Positions 44,540 through 55,391 of a stretch of DNA of 64,000 nucleotides are shown here, piece after piece. Each line of letters begins with the position of its first letter. Within the stretch, counting starts at the first letter, position 1. The stretch lies in NCBI RefSeq assembly GCF_035046485.1, contig NC_085137.1, forward strand, positions 11,610,252 to 11,674,251, in the 5' to 3' direction. Source of the DNA: Aedes albopictus. Lineage: Eukaryota > Arthropoda > Insecta > Diptera > Culicidae. Below the pieces are notes generated by a model that was not told where the DNA came from, ran no database searches, and saw only the letters and a program-made list of their open reading frames with translations. Position numbers and translations under genes: made by a program.

Positions 44540-44776
44540 ACGAGAAGTGCCAACGAAGAAGTCGTATAGTGGCCAGTGCCTGGGTCAACATAAACCGGTA
44601 CAAGGCGGCAAGAGTAGGAGAAACCCGAATCCACCGCAGCAAGAAACGGCAGCATTAAGATAGTGTGATTGCTGAAGCGCAGGAAAGTATGGATAGGAAC
44701 GATATGCGGAAGCTTCATGCGACTTTCAATGGCGTGTGGCGGTAGGCTGCGCGAGTGTCCGCGATGTACGTACATT
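44540..44776 (+). pseudogene. decayed LINE fragment (RTE-like pre-reverse-transcriptase linker)
   Basis: In one frame from 44596 the DNA reads RYKAARVGETRIHRSKKRQH, a stop at 44656, then DSVIAEAQESMDRNDMRKLH, ATFNGVWR and a stop at 44743. The pattern of basic residues, then EAQE...RNDMRKFYATxN, is what I know from the linker before reverse transcriptase in mosquito LINEs of RTE-like type. Two in-frame stops and truncation at both ends mean it is dead. The antisense 122-codon ORF here is a shadow. Confidence 0.55.
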
Positions 44777-44809
44777 TTCAATGACCTGGACAGAAACATC
44801 CAGACATAT

Positions 44810-44966
44810 AGGGGCCGTTCATTAACCACGTAGACCAAAATTTGACCATCTCAGACCCCCCTCCTAGACTTTTGTCCATACAAAAATTTGAAAATTTGTA
44901 TGGAGCGTAGACTTTGGCCGGATCCTCCCCTTCCCCCAAAAAGTCCACGTGGTTTATGAACGGCCT
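44810..44966. mobile_element. MITE with GGCCGTTCAT(T/A)AACCACGT ends
   Basis: AGGGGCCGTTCATTAACCAC at the left pairs with the inverted right end AGGCCGTTCATAAACCACGT, with ATTTGAAAATTTGTATGG and GGGGGAAGGGG tracts inside. CATAT flanks both sides, possibly a 5-bp duplication. Elements with XTTCATxAAxxACGT termini are common in insects; I do not assign a superfamily. 49,375-49,512 is similar in design. Confidence 0.7.
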
Positions 44967-44989
44967 CATATGATATAAAGGAGACCCTC

Positions 44990-46210
44990 AAGCAGCTGAG
45001 AACTAGGCTCCAGGGAAAAATGAGATCCCGGTCGAACTTGAGCGCGAAAGCAAGCAGCTACATTTTCCGTTCGCATTTTTCCAGCCATCTCTCTTACTTG
45101 AGATGCGACCCCATAACGCTAAGTCCAACATGTTTAGATTATGACCGTTTTACGTCCAAAAAATATGTTAAATCTTCTCACATCAGTTATCTCTCCGTCA
45201 TTATACTGATCAGCCAACCAGAGAGTATCACGACCAGAGGCCAAAAGTCACGTTACACCCGCCATGCAACCACACCGGAGCGATTTGCAGTCTGTGTAAC
45301 AGATAAACGCAAGGATTATGATGCATCCCTCTGCAGTTTCCCCTGAGTCTACACTCTACAAATTACAATTCAGGAGGGTTACAAATTGAAACTCACATTT
45401 GTGTGGCATCTGACGAATCCGGTTTTGAAGCAAAGATTCTTGGTTAGACTACTCGAGACCATCCAGCAGTCGAAAATCCAAACCAACACGGTTCCCATCC
45501 TCCGGATTAGGATCGCAGTCACGTGCCTAGTGCATCAGATTTGAAATCGAAACCTAACTTCATCCCATATCCATATCATATCCAGATCCACCCCTATCGC
45601 AGTGTTAGGGGATACAGGTTTTCGCAAAGCTCTAGCAACCCTCATACAAGCTGCGAGACGCTTTCTGCGCTGGCTGGCTGCCTTGGTTGGTGGGAGTTTC
45701 GATTTCTTCCCTTTCCAACGAACTCTTGTAGAGCCTTCGTACGACCAGCCAACAATAACAACAACAACGGGGACGATGTTGATTAAGGGGAAACTGCGTC
45801 TGAATGATATCTCGTCGCGATCCATTGATAGATAAGCTCAGCTCAGTTCAGCGAACGGACGGACAGGCGGACGGACGTACGGCAGATAGTTGCCTGGGAT
45901 ATACGCGCGCCACCACCGGCACCACCAACCAACGACCGAGGATGATGAGGGAGAACCGCATGTGAATGTGTTGTCACTGACTGTCGGTGAGAGATAGCAC
46001 TGGCGACATACAGTCATTAGTGTCCCATCGACTGTGCCGACCTCTTCGATATCGTCGCCGCCGCCCCGGACCCAATCGTCGGTCATTCTCTGGCATTCTC
46101 TCCTCACTGTGTTTCTGCGCTCAATGCAAACAACCCCGAGTGGAAGGAAATGGCAGAAACGATGCAATGTTTGATTTAGGGTTTTGAATGTTTCCTGTTT
46201 ATGTGTAGGA
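44990..46210. other. GC-rich single-copy island
   Basis: Unique-looking sequence, GC-rich from 45,550. It includes a GGAC-rich tract (45,850-45,880), CGCCGCCGCC near 46,060 and GATAAG at about 45,829. ORFs up to 126 codons overlap on both strands with no domain. Probably regulatory or 5'-leader-type DNA; no promoter motif is clear. Confidence 0.35.
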
Positions 46211-46291
46211 TGGCACAATCAAGCTTTTGTTCGTGATTCTAATCTAGAAATATGGCAGCAAACTTCTTATAAGATTTAAAAACTGTAGGAT

Positions 46292-46513
46292 TAGGGAATC
46301 GCGCCACTTGGGCGGTGGCTTCTATATTCGTCTGTTTTCTACTATAACTCAGTCAAATTTGAACCAATTGACACAACTTTTGGAATGTGGGAGATACTTA
46401 GGTTAAGTATCTACCCGTGTACAACATTTCAAGTCAATTGGTTCAAAATTGACTGAGTTATAGTGGAAAACAGACGAATATAGAAGCCACCGCCCAAGTG
46501 GCGCGATACCCTA
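46292..46513. mobile_element. TA-flanked MITE, GGGNATCGCGCC family, copy 1
   Basis: TA at 46292-46293 and 46512-46513 flank ~80-bp inverted arms starting GGGAATCGCGCCACTTGGGC (left) and GGGTATCGCGCCACTTGGGC (right, inverted). TA target choice suggests a Tc1/mariner-like source. The inner arms carry CTATAACTCAGTCAA and GAACCAATTGAC, shared with 55,873-56,084 and 56,772-56,880. Confidence 0.8.
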
Positions 46514-47240
46514 CTTTGAAAATTTGCTATTCTCTCAGCTCAGAGGCCAAACAAGAAAGAGTGAATGGATGAGTTTTACTTTGTAGTTTTATCTAAAAGT
46601 TTGCGAGCACGTATTCCAAAATCTTGGCAGAGCTATTAATGCAACTATCCACGGATTGAACATAATTTGCATTTAACGTGTGGAGAATCGCCCTTATTGC
46701 TCTATTACGGCTTCAATATGCATTTGCAACCCTTACTCTATTTGGCGAACTTTTAAATTAAATTAAGGTTATAGGTCCTCCATACACTGTTTTTAATTTA
46801 CAGGCTTCTGGATGAGTTATTTAAGTTTTTGCCGATCTTTTCGGGATCGCCGTGTACTTTTAGAAAAATTGGCATTTGGCAGTTTTACTACAGGATTTTT
46901 TTGTGTGATTTCACTAATAATGTATCCATCGGTACAATTGTACATAAACATATGTAGTTTGAGTTGATTAAAAAATTAATTGACCACACGGATAGGAATA
47001 CCGAATATTTTGCACTTGAATCACAGATTTTTTTCCTTTTTTTTTTGTTCGTGGAGTTTTATAACAATGCTCTAGAGAAAACTTTAAAACTTTCAAAATA
47101 GATTTCAAATGTTTATCGGTAAATACCTCAGTCATCCTACCAAATTCTTATTGAAGTCTGAGCTTCTATAATAGGATACGTTCCTTATATAATTTTGCCA
47201 TTTCATTTCACCTCAAAGTGTTTCATCGGATAAATCAGGC
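46514..47240. other. AT-rich non-coding DNA
   Basis: No gene or repeat recognised. Confidence 0.5.
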
Positions 47241-47484
47241 CAAACATGTCTAAATGTCCTATCTGCAGAAGAGAGGCTCTCTTTGGTTTCCCTCTCTTTC
47301 GTTAATATCTCAGCTGTTTATTTGTATCATGATTGTCTCCTTGCATTGAACGATGGTCAAAACAATCGTCTTTTGATTTGTACTGCAAAAGTAGTTGAAA
47401 AGTGTACCATTACATTGCAATAATTGAAAGAGAAAGTGAACAAAGAGAGCCTCTCAAATGCAGATAGGACTTTTGAAATGTTCG
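47241..47484. mobile_element. MITE with GTCCTATCTGCA inverted arms
   Basis: CAAACATGTCTAAATGTCC...GAGAGGCTCTCTTTG at the left pairs with the inverted right CGAACATTTCAAAAGTCC...GAGAGGCTCTCTTTG, about 60 bp per arm. Non-coding; target duplication not seen. Confidence 0.7.
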
Positions 47485-47628
47485 TCCTGAAATTTCGTTA
47501 AAAATGTGTAAAGATCCCTTCTTATATACAATATTTCAGAACTCCACAGAAGGTTGCTCTAATACTCCAGAAAATGTACGATAACAACCATAATTTACGT
47601 GAAAAATTTACAAATTCTGGTCACATAA

Positions 47629-47681
47629 TACTACGTGGATGCAAGCATGGTTGGAGAAACCCAGTGTGCATCCACGTAGTA
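47629..47681. repeat. perfect 15-bp stem hairpin
   Basis: TACTACGTGGATGCA (47629-47643) and its exact inverse (47667-47681) enclose a 23-nt loop. The length is short for a pre-miRNA. The ACTACGTGGATGCA motif resembles MITE termini of the TACGTGG type. Confidence 0.7.
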
Positions 47682-48647
47682 CTCCATCTCGTTTGATACT
47701 CGTCAACCGAGTTTGGCTTCATTCCAGTCCGCTGTAGTAGAGTTTTAAATGCAATGATGTAATCATCACATCTGGCCTAAACTGTTGAAAAAACCTTTGG
47801 ACGCCAGTCCTGTTCATCATTAATCTGATTCATCAAACGTACAGGAACCGCGATATCGGTTTTATAAATCAGGAGCCGTTCCGTGGATGCATCCGATGTC
47901 TTCTTCACTAATTATGTTAACCTCCAGAAATTTGACTTCTAGGTTAATGGTAATTTCTTCAATTTTTGTGTTCAAAAATGTATATACTTTGCTATCTGTC
48001 ATGTATCCAACAAATGTATTCTTAACCGCTTTCGATTAAAACTTTTTCCGTTTTTTTTATTGAGGCTTCCACCCGGCACGGACATCTTTTTTCGCAAGCT
48101 TTAGCACTGAATCAGACTTTCTTCTAACTCATGGCCATAGATTACTTCTGCTAGCGTGATATTTCCTTTTGCACCACTGCTGTCGATATATCAAATCACA
48201 CAGTCAAAATAAATAACAATCGTTATTATATGAAATGACCGAACATACAGTAATTAATCGAACGCAAAGATGACCGTTGATCGTTGGCGAGGTGGGAAGT
48301 CGTGCCGCAGTTCACAATCCATAAACGTAAATGTTCTATTTTTTTTCGTTTTCACGAATTGTTCCTTGCTTGACATTTTGTGCTCGCTTTTTTGCTCTGC
48401 CAAGTATACTTGACAATGAGCCATCTCACGAGACGTTTCGGACGTATTAACACTATTGTCGTTTCGTAAAATAGGCTATTATGTTGCCCTTGGATTCCAG
48501 ATATGTAGAAGGCTAGGAGGGGGCGACACTAGTTTACCCAAGCCGAAACATAAAAAAAACGAAAAAAGACAAAAAAAACAATAGTAAATCCCGCAAAAGC
48601 GTTTCTGTCTTTCAGTGGATATCTCGAATTTTTGGAATATTATGGCC
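47682..48647. other. non-coding DNA
   Basis: No gene or clear repeat recognised. Confidence 0.45.
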
Positions 48648-49034
48648 AAGGATGTTTTCGATCACCTGGCAATCATTTGACTCATTTATCCATAACTCAG
48701 TTCAGAAGCATAATATTGAAAAGAGATGTTCGGCAACCTTGTAGATAAGTGTTTTCCTACATTTATCACCAAGGACGCCATATCCTAAATCTCATATATG
48801 CGACGTGAGAGCGCTAGTACCACCTACTCATACTAAACGATCGAAAAATTCGATCGTTTAGTATGAGTAGGTAGTACAAACACTTTTACGCCGTAAATAT
48901 TGGCGTCCTTGGTGATAATTGTAGGAAAAACAATAATATACAAGTTTGTCGAACATCACATTTTAATATTAGACTTCTGAACTGAGTTATAGACAAATGA
49001 GTCAAATGATTGCCAGATGATCGAAAACATCCTT
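48648..49034. mobile_element. ~390-bp near-complete palindrome (foldback element)
   Basis: The left half pairs with the right half along its length. The outer ends are AAGGATGTTTTCGATCA. The middle carries TTGACTCATTT and ATAACTCAGTTCAGAAG, and CACCAAGGACGCCA/TGGCGTCCTTGGTG lies further in. The centre is a perfect 23-bp stem (48822-48844 with 48850-48872) around an AAAAT loop. No target duplication is clear. CATAACTCAG resembles the inner arm of the 46.3-kb family. Confidence 0.8.
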
Positions 49035-49064
49035 GATTATGGCTTTTAGCGTAGTGAAAACTTG

Positions 49065-49780
49065 TGTTGCTCCCCTCAAGGAATTAAATAATGCTGCAGG
49101 GGTTCTTCCAGGAATTACTCCTGGGATTCCTCCAGATATTCCTTTGAGGATTCGTCCAATTGCTCAAATTATTCCCTCAGAAATTTCCTGCTGGTATTCT
49201 TTCAGGAAATTCTCCTGGGATTCCTTCAAAAATATTTGCCATGATTTCTCCAAGGTTCCTTTAAAAGATTTTATCCAGAGATATCTCCAGGAATTTCTCA
49301 TGATATTCCTTTAGGAGATAATGAGGAGATTTCTGAAGTATTTCCTACTAAAGTTTCAAGAGAAATTCCTTCTTAGGTACCGTCCATGAATGACGTAGCA
49401 TTTTAGGGATGAGGAGGAAGTCAATGAAATTGAGCCATGCATTAGGTGTGGGAAAATAGGCTTCGAGGGAAAAGGGGGTGTTGGATGGTGCGTCATTTAT
49501 GGATGCTCCCCACCAGAAATTCTTCCCGTCCAGGGATTGATTTGAGGAATTTCTTTTCCCGATATAGATTCCACCAGATATCTATCTAGATTCTTGACAT
49601 TCCTCTAGAGATTGTTTTGAGGATTTCTCCAACAATTTCTCCATTGAATTTTGCATGGACTTCTCTAAAGAATTTTCCAAAGATGCTCCAAGAGTTCTTA
49701 TAATAATTTGTCCGAGAGTTTTTCCAGGAATTCATGCAATTACTCCCCTGAAATCGTCTCAAGCATTTTTTTTCAGGAAT
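49065..49780. repeat. degenerate GGAATTCC minisatellite (CTCCAGG orientation)
   Basis: CTTCCAGGAATTACTCCTGG and similar words recur with many substitutions. Same orientation as 23-26 kb. A MITE interrupts it at 49,375-49,512. Confidence 0.7.
49375..49512. mobile_element. MITE with TCCATNAATGACG ends
   Basis: AGGTACCGTCCATGAATGACG at the left matches the inverted right end (GGGAGCATCCATAAATGACG) at 16 of about 20 positions. The interior has a GGGAAAATAGGC...GGGGGTG purine tract. It is inserted in the minisatellite. Confidence 0.65.
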
Positions 49781-49823
49781 CCTCTTATTTAATCGTTCAA
49801 CATAAGTAAGTTACGTCCCTTTA

Positions 49824-49843
49824 TTGTTTGTTTGTTTGTTTGT
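49824..49843. repeat. (GTTT)n microsatellite
   Basis: About five perfect TTTG/GTTT units. Confidence 0.8.
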
Positions 49844-50078
49844 TCCTGCGAGTAAACAACACAATACACCGCGATTATTCAAACAACAGTTTCAAGTATG
49901 AATTGTGTTTTTCGATCATGCGTACTGAATTTGAATATAAATCCCAAAGTAAACGAAACTTGAAAAGTGTTCTTCCAGATAAAAACTCATCACTCGGAGT
50001 TCGTTTTGGTAAATAGGTTCCTTCTATTGGGTGTGGGTGTGTATTGCCTAAGGTTCTCTAATTCGTTTTTTGTAATCG

Positions 50079-50897
50079 ATGTCGGTTGAAACGTTGACCA
50101 GAAATACCCGAACGAATAGTACCATATCTCATATATCTCGTGCTGTCATGAATGCGGCTTTGCGTTCTGACACATTGAATATTTGCCATATGAATATGCA
50201 GAGCATCTGTGCTCGCCAGTTTGCCAAGTTTAATGAATTCAAGCAATGTTCCTACAACAGTAAAGTGGATTTAGTTTGTCTGACTGAAACGTGGCTATCA
50301 GATAAAATTTCTGATGTTGCTATTGCTTTTGAAGGATATAATCTAATAAGAAACTGATTTTATATTGAACTTCAATCAAGTGGCTGCACCGGGTTTTTCT
50401 TATAATAATATTATACTTAATCCTTGAACATTCTCCGTACACGGCCAGATTCTGTCACGTTTATGCGTGATTACTTTCGGATTGACGAAACTGCTCCACA
50501 CAATGCTTTAAATAATACCGACTGGTCTATCTTCTATGCGATAAATGATTCTGACATAGCTTAGAATATTCTGAACCAATTTATTCACGAAATCAATGAA
50601 ACATTCGTTCCAATCCGCATGCGTAAATTTAAAAATTGTAATCCCTGGTTCAATAATTCGATTTCCTTAGCTATGGTGGAGAGTGACCTGGCTTATCGTT
50701 TATGGATTAGGAAGTAGAACCCAAGAAGATCATAGAAGACTGCGAAATCACGTAACCAGCATGATCAAAGAAGCTCAATCCAATTATGTTTCCCATGTAG
50801 CAAATTCAGCTAATTCGACTAAGATTTTATGGAAAAGGCTGACAGAAATAAATGTTACAAATAATTCTTCTCCTATACAATTCTGGAATGTATATTG
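50079..50897 (+). pseudogene. decayed non-LTR retrotransposon ORF2 fragment
   Basis: The first 92 codons read as the start of a LINE endonuclease: NICHMNMQSICARQFAKFNE (N motif) and LVCLTETWLS, which holds the catalytic glutamate of the TETW motif. After a stop at ~50,355 the frame is broken and most of the endonuclease is missing. From ~50,460 codons resume as RDYFRIDETALHNA...NTDWSIFYAIND, a stop, then NQFIHEINETFVPIRMRKFK. After another break come EDHRRLRNHVTSMIKEAQSN and ILWKRLTEINVTN, typical of the linker before reverse transcriptase in Jockey/CR1-type elements. Reverse transcriptase itself is absent. It is an inactive relic, in the opposite orientation and a different family from the 5.1-kb fragment. 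Confidence 0.8.
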
Positions 50898-51118
50898 AAT
50901 ATTGAATGTAGTGGAAATTACCTATTCTCGGCCGTTTTGTTCTCTTCGTCTTGGGGGGTTTTGTGAAACCTATTGAACTCAGAGTTGGCCTCAAATCCTT
51001 CCCAACCAATGTGAGTTATATGGCCAAGTTTCAGGCAATTTGGCTGACAAAAACCCCCCATAACGAAGAGAACAAACCTGCCGATAATACCCAATATCAC
51101 CCTATATTGAATATTGAA
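50891..51118. mobile_element. hairpin element with 16-bp flanking direct repeats
   Basis: TATATTGAATATTGAA occurs exactly at 50891-50906 and 51103-51118. Between them, TATTCTCGGCCGTTTTGTTC pairs with the inverted right arm TATTATCGGCAGGTTTGTTC, continuing through TCTTCGT and GGGGGGTTTT (~60-bp arms). The flanking repeat overlaps the end of the LINE relic. Confidence 0.7.
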
Positions 51119-53164
51119 AGGTTCGTCCCGTCAAGTGTCGGCACAAAATCCCGACTTTTTTTGTTATAACATTACTTTTTCATTTTTTTCCACATTTTTT
51201 TCATTCAGAAAATTATTTGAACTGTTCGTCATTTTTGGTGTCGACATTTGTAACATTTTTGTCAAATAAAAACAAAGATTTGATCCAAATAGAGGTTGCA
51301 TGTATCACATTACTTACCAAAGTGAATCCAGATCAACTGACTTTTCCCCCTCTCCACTATCAAAAACATCTTCCCGTGACAGTCGTGGAGTAGAAGAGGT
51401 GATCTTGGTATTTGGTAGCAACGTACGTCATGACATCCCTTTCCTTCCTCGATAACCGTAAGGACGTGGCTAGTACTAGTAGAACTAGTACTAGTAGTAT
51501 TGCTTTTTTCACTGAAAATTTTCCTTGCTTTGCTGAACAACATGACGTTTTCTTCCAGCGAAGGTTTACGCGATACAGAAAACCGTTGAATTTCACACTA
51601 ACACTGCAGAAAATCTGTCAACAATAACTCAATACACATGCATTTTCAGCGAAAAGATCTATTAGCGAGACAACAATCCACTCCCATGACTACCGGGCGG
51701 CCGCCGTCAAATATCAGGATTGCCAACTGTCCGGCGACTGCTGTCAGTTTTCTTTATCGCCGAATCTGGCGCTGGGTCTTCGGCGCTGAAACCCAAAGGT
51801 GGGAATAAAATTTTGGGGTTTACGCGCAATATCAGGTATCAGAAGGCCGGCTTCAGAGGGACATTTGTGCTAGTATGTAGTAGTAAATGTTCTGGGGAAT
51901 TTCATTTTCTCTATAGATTTCTTCAAATTTTCATTTAAGATTCACTGCAAACCATTTTTTTTTCTTCGTTTCTGATTGTAATGAATGTATGGATCAAAAT
52001 TCATCATCGGCGTTATAAATGACATGTAGTCATCATCAAAGCTTAACCCTCATTCATTGCATGCCAGCTTTATTAAACTTTGAGGATCACCTGTAAAACT
52101 TAATGGTTTTTATTCTGTTTGATGATTTAGAAATTTAGAAAACTCAGAAATTTCAAATTACTACAAGTGCTTTTTTGAGCCTTCAAATTATTCATAAGTC
52201 ACTCCTCCAAAACATTTTTTTCGATATATGCTCGTCAGATAACTATTGCAATACAAAGCTCTCAACACATTGTACTACAAATTACATCAGCATTTCTCAT
52301 GACTATTTTGGAAAGATTAAAAAGTTCACGTTTTTATCGCCCAAGACTGGTTGTGAAAATCTATGAATTTGAAGTTGACAAAACCCCAACATAAATCTGT
52401 CAGGAACTTCTTCTGAAATCCAGATCAACTGAAATTCTCAACAGAAGTTCTCAAATGCAATCATGAATTTCTATTTCACGTATTTCGTGAGAAAAGTTTC
52501 AATGAGTCAGCTAAATATCTACCATACCTACAATAAACTCGGGGTTTGATCAAGAACTTTTTGCTAACGCAACCGTTCGTGCTAGGATTTTGTTTTAAAC
52601 TTTTGTAAATTTCTCCAGAATTAGATGCAACCTATTTATTTTAGCTCTGATACAAATTAAGTGTTGAAATTTTACAAAAATGATTGATTTTCAAAGTTTA
52701 GGGTAAAAGCTTAAGTCTTCGCCACTCCTCTAGTTTTCGCCCCCTACATACAATTCCCATTTTGGATGTATGGAGTGGCGAAAATTAGAACAGAATTTTT
52801 GGTTGCGGTTTTGGTTGTTATAACCCTATACGAAAGAGCACCTTTATCTGAGTCACTATGATTTTTTTAATTTTTAAAACTTTATTTTGATATTAAAAAT
52901 GAATACATTTCAAATGTTTTAATTTTTGACTGTTGGGTAACTGCTTGACAGCTTCGCTCAGTACAAAATCCGACAAGAGGTGATCCAACAAATTGCTCCC
53001 ATACAAACGTCAAATCGGTTTTTAAATAGCTTCTCGATCACCAAATTTCACGATAATTTTGATTCCGGCCCAGTTTCACGTGCAGATTCAGATTATGGAA
53101 TTTTCAACACCGGTTAAAAAGCCAATTGCTTTATAATATAATTATTCTCAATTTAGTTGAAAAT
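51119..53164. other. non-coding DNA
   Basis: Mostly AT-rich. Minor features: a (CTAGTA)n-like stretch at about 51,472-51,500, a GC-richer bit at 51,690-51,850, and a small imperfect inverted pair CGCCACTCC/GGAGTGGCG at 52,717-52,780. No gene recognised. Confidence 0.45.
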
Positions 53165-53332
53165 CGGAGTTTTCGACTAGCGAAGTTGGATTTTTCTCCA
53201 AATCCGTGCGTTGGACTTGGAAGTAGTGCGCTGTATAGTAAACCTGGTCAACTATACAGCGCATCACTTGCGAAGTTTGGTCCGACGTACGGATTTGGAG
53301 AAAAATCCAACTTCGCTAGTCGAAAATTCCGG
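53165..53332. mobile_element. MITE/hairpin with ~60-bp arms
   Basis: TTTTCGACTAGCGAAGTTGG at the left pairs exactly with the right end inverted. Pairing continues through ATTTTTCTCCAAATCCGT and on to TGCGCTGTATAGT around a short loop. It lies only ~120 bp upstream of the TATA-like box of the 53.5-kb promoter. Confidence 0.75.
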
Positions 53333-53439
53333 GTTTCAACTGCACAGAGAATATCATTTCACGTTGATCTGCAATTTTCATGAATCAACAAAGAGCGGCT
53401 TTATGCAAATGTGCCTTTTTTACTGTTATTCCCCTCTGT

Positions 53440-53500
53440 TCGGGATCGCGTATAAGCACTGTCGTAGCTAGTCTAGCAAGCACCAGCAGAACAGCGCTCT
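53440..53500 (+). promoter_or_regulatory. candidate core promoter (TATAAG)
   Basis: GCGTATAAGCAC at 53448-53459 precedes an abrupt change from AT-rich DNA to a long GC-rich leader. A start is expected near 53,480. Additional initiator-like TCAGT sequences lie further on (about 53,966 and 54,178), so other start sites are possible. Confidence 0.4.
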
Positions 53501-55348
53501 TGTATTGCGAGAGTGACTAGAGAAGAGAGCGAGGGTACGAGACTCTTTTGCAAACCGCATTGCCAGAGAGCGGGAGAGCGTAATGGGCACACACAACGCA
53601 CCGCCGCCAAGAAGGTGGCAAAGCGACTGAAAAAATACAAAACCCCTCACGTAGGTTTAGTTTTTGGTCGCTCTCGGGTTGTGCAGCACACGTTGTAACA
53701 GACACGGCCGGTTGTTCGTTCGAATTTTTGTGTACCTATCGTGTGTTGTGGCCGCCGTTCGTGATTTTCTCCGAAATCAGCAGTAGTGATCGGAATCGAA
53801 CCCATCGCTTCGGGGAGTGATTGATAATCGATTGGTCGGAGTGATAGAATCGAGCGTCGTTTCGTTTCGAATAAGGGTCAGCGTGAGATTCAAATGAAGA
53901 TCAAACGACGATAAGCGCGCACTCAGCAGCGGTGCGAGCGAGTGAGTGAGTGACGTGAAATCGACTGAAACGATCAGTCACAGTGCGATAACAATCGCGA
54001 ACGGAAATGTCAAACTTTTATCGCAACAGTGCGATTTTCCCGTGAAGGTGTTTTTCCTCGGTTCTGTTTTGAACTGACGGTTCGTCGCTCTCCCGCTCCA
54101 GAACGAACGTCGTCTGGTGGTCCGGTTGCTCGTGAGTGAGTGTGAGTGAATCGTCACGGGTGTGTTAGTAAGTGCATTCAGTCAGTGTGGTGAGTGAGCA
54201 CGCAGAAGGGGGTGTGAGATGCACAGTGGAAAAAAGTGCTGCAATTTCGGTCGGGCACACGTGTCGCCGTGCTGCAGCCGTTGTTGTCGTTGTCGGTAAC
54301 CTGTCAAACGAAAGTTCACTCAGTGCTCTGTGCCTTTTTTCGGCGGAACTCGCGCGCACTCTGTGTAATTTTATTCATGTTTGTAATAAATATTAAAGTT
54401 GAAATATTTTTCTGGCGATAAAAGCGAAAAGATTGTGAACAAAGTTGTTACTCAGCAAAAAAGCGATAAAAAGTCCCGATAGACCGACCGAGTGAGCAAG
54501 AGTGCGCTGTTTGCCTCGAAGAGACACGGCCGGCGGGAGGAAACAAGCGCAAAAACAAAATCAGCATTTCCATCACAATCAAAACGTTTTGATCTCTTCA
54601 GCAGTCTCAGTTCGGTTTGTCTCGGCATTTGGTGTACGCGGTGTACGCCAGTCTGCACTGCCGAAAAAAAAGTGTCGAAAGCGCAGTCCAACCGAGCGAG
54701 CTACCGGCGGCCTAACGAGTGCTCCCGCGTGGAGCATTCAATAAATAAAATACACATTTTATGCGATTTTTGCCATATCTCCACGCAAATGACTCATAAA
54801 CGGCGGCAGCGCAAAAACGGAAACTGAGCGACACCAGCACTGACTGGAGTGGCAATCGTGTCGAAGCAAGCTGTGATGATCGGCCAACCGCCGGCACGCC
54901 ACAACGCAGCACTCATCATAAAAACATAAACGTCAAAATAACGCGCGACGCCCCGGTCTCGCAGCGGTTGCCAAGCTTCCCGAATGGTTGACGCGAGTCG
55001 ATTTCACCGGTAGTCGCGCATCCGTTATCGAACGTCACAACAGTTCTACCGATTAATGAAATAATAACACGAACAACGTGCAAATAAATAGTTCGATTGG
55101 GGACGCGTGGGTGTTAGGAGGTGGCCGGTGCACCCGTGTTGCCATCTTTGTTGTTTCGGTGAGCCGCGCTGGCTGGGACAGCGAAACGAATTGTCACAAC
55201 GAGTGCTTAATCCGCATACATATTTATTTTTCGCGAGTCGCTGTGGAGCAAGGGAAAAAAATCTTCGGTGGAACAAAAACATCGATTGAACTGCTGCTGG
55301 TCGCAGTAGGCGGTGGAGCTTAGCCAAGCAGAATAGTAGGCGAGAGCT
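53480..55348 (+). other. long 5' leader (untranslated first exon or exons)
   Basis: About 1.87 kb of single-copy, GC-rich, CpG-rich sequence with GTGAGTGAGTGAG and similar repeats. No ORF has a recognisable domain and all are short. This composition is typical of the long 5' untranslated regions of insect developmental and neural regulators. It leads directly into the coding start at 55349. Introns inside it cannot be excluded. Confidence 0.5.
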
Positions 55349-55391
55349 ATGACCGTCGAGCAGAGCCTGGAAACCGAGACAACCGTAATGG
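55349..55391 (+). CDS. putative first coding exon, N-terminus MTVEQSLETETTVM
   Basis: ATG at 55349 opens 14 codons (MTVEQSLETETTVM) plus one base, followed by G|GTAGGT, a good 5' splice donor at 55392. The composition and codon use look like real coding sequence. Without splicing, the frame would stop at about 55,418 (22 codons). A possible continuation is the pyrimidine-preceded acceptor TTTTTGTTTACAG (ending at about 55,594), which joins in phase to ATGGAGCGGGTGAAGG (MERVKALEG) but has only a weak donor after it; the true next exon may lie far downstream. The start context (GAGCTATGA) is not optimal. I cannot name the gene. Confidence 0.45.

Noticed and set aside
44470..44838. 122-codon minus-strand ORF
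   Set aside because: Antisense shadow of the LINE scrap and overlapping a MITE.
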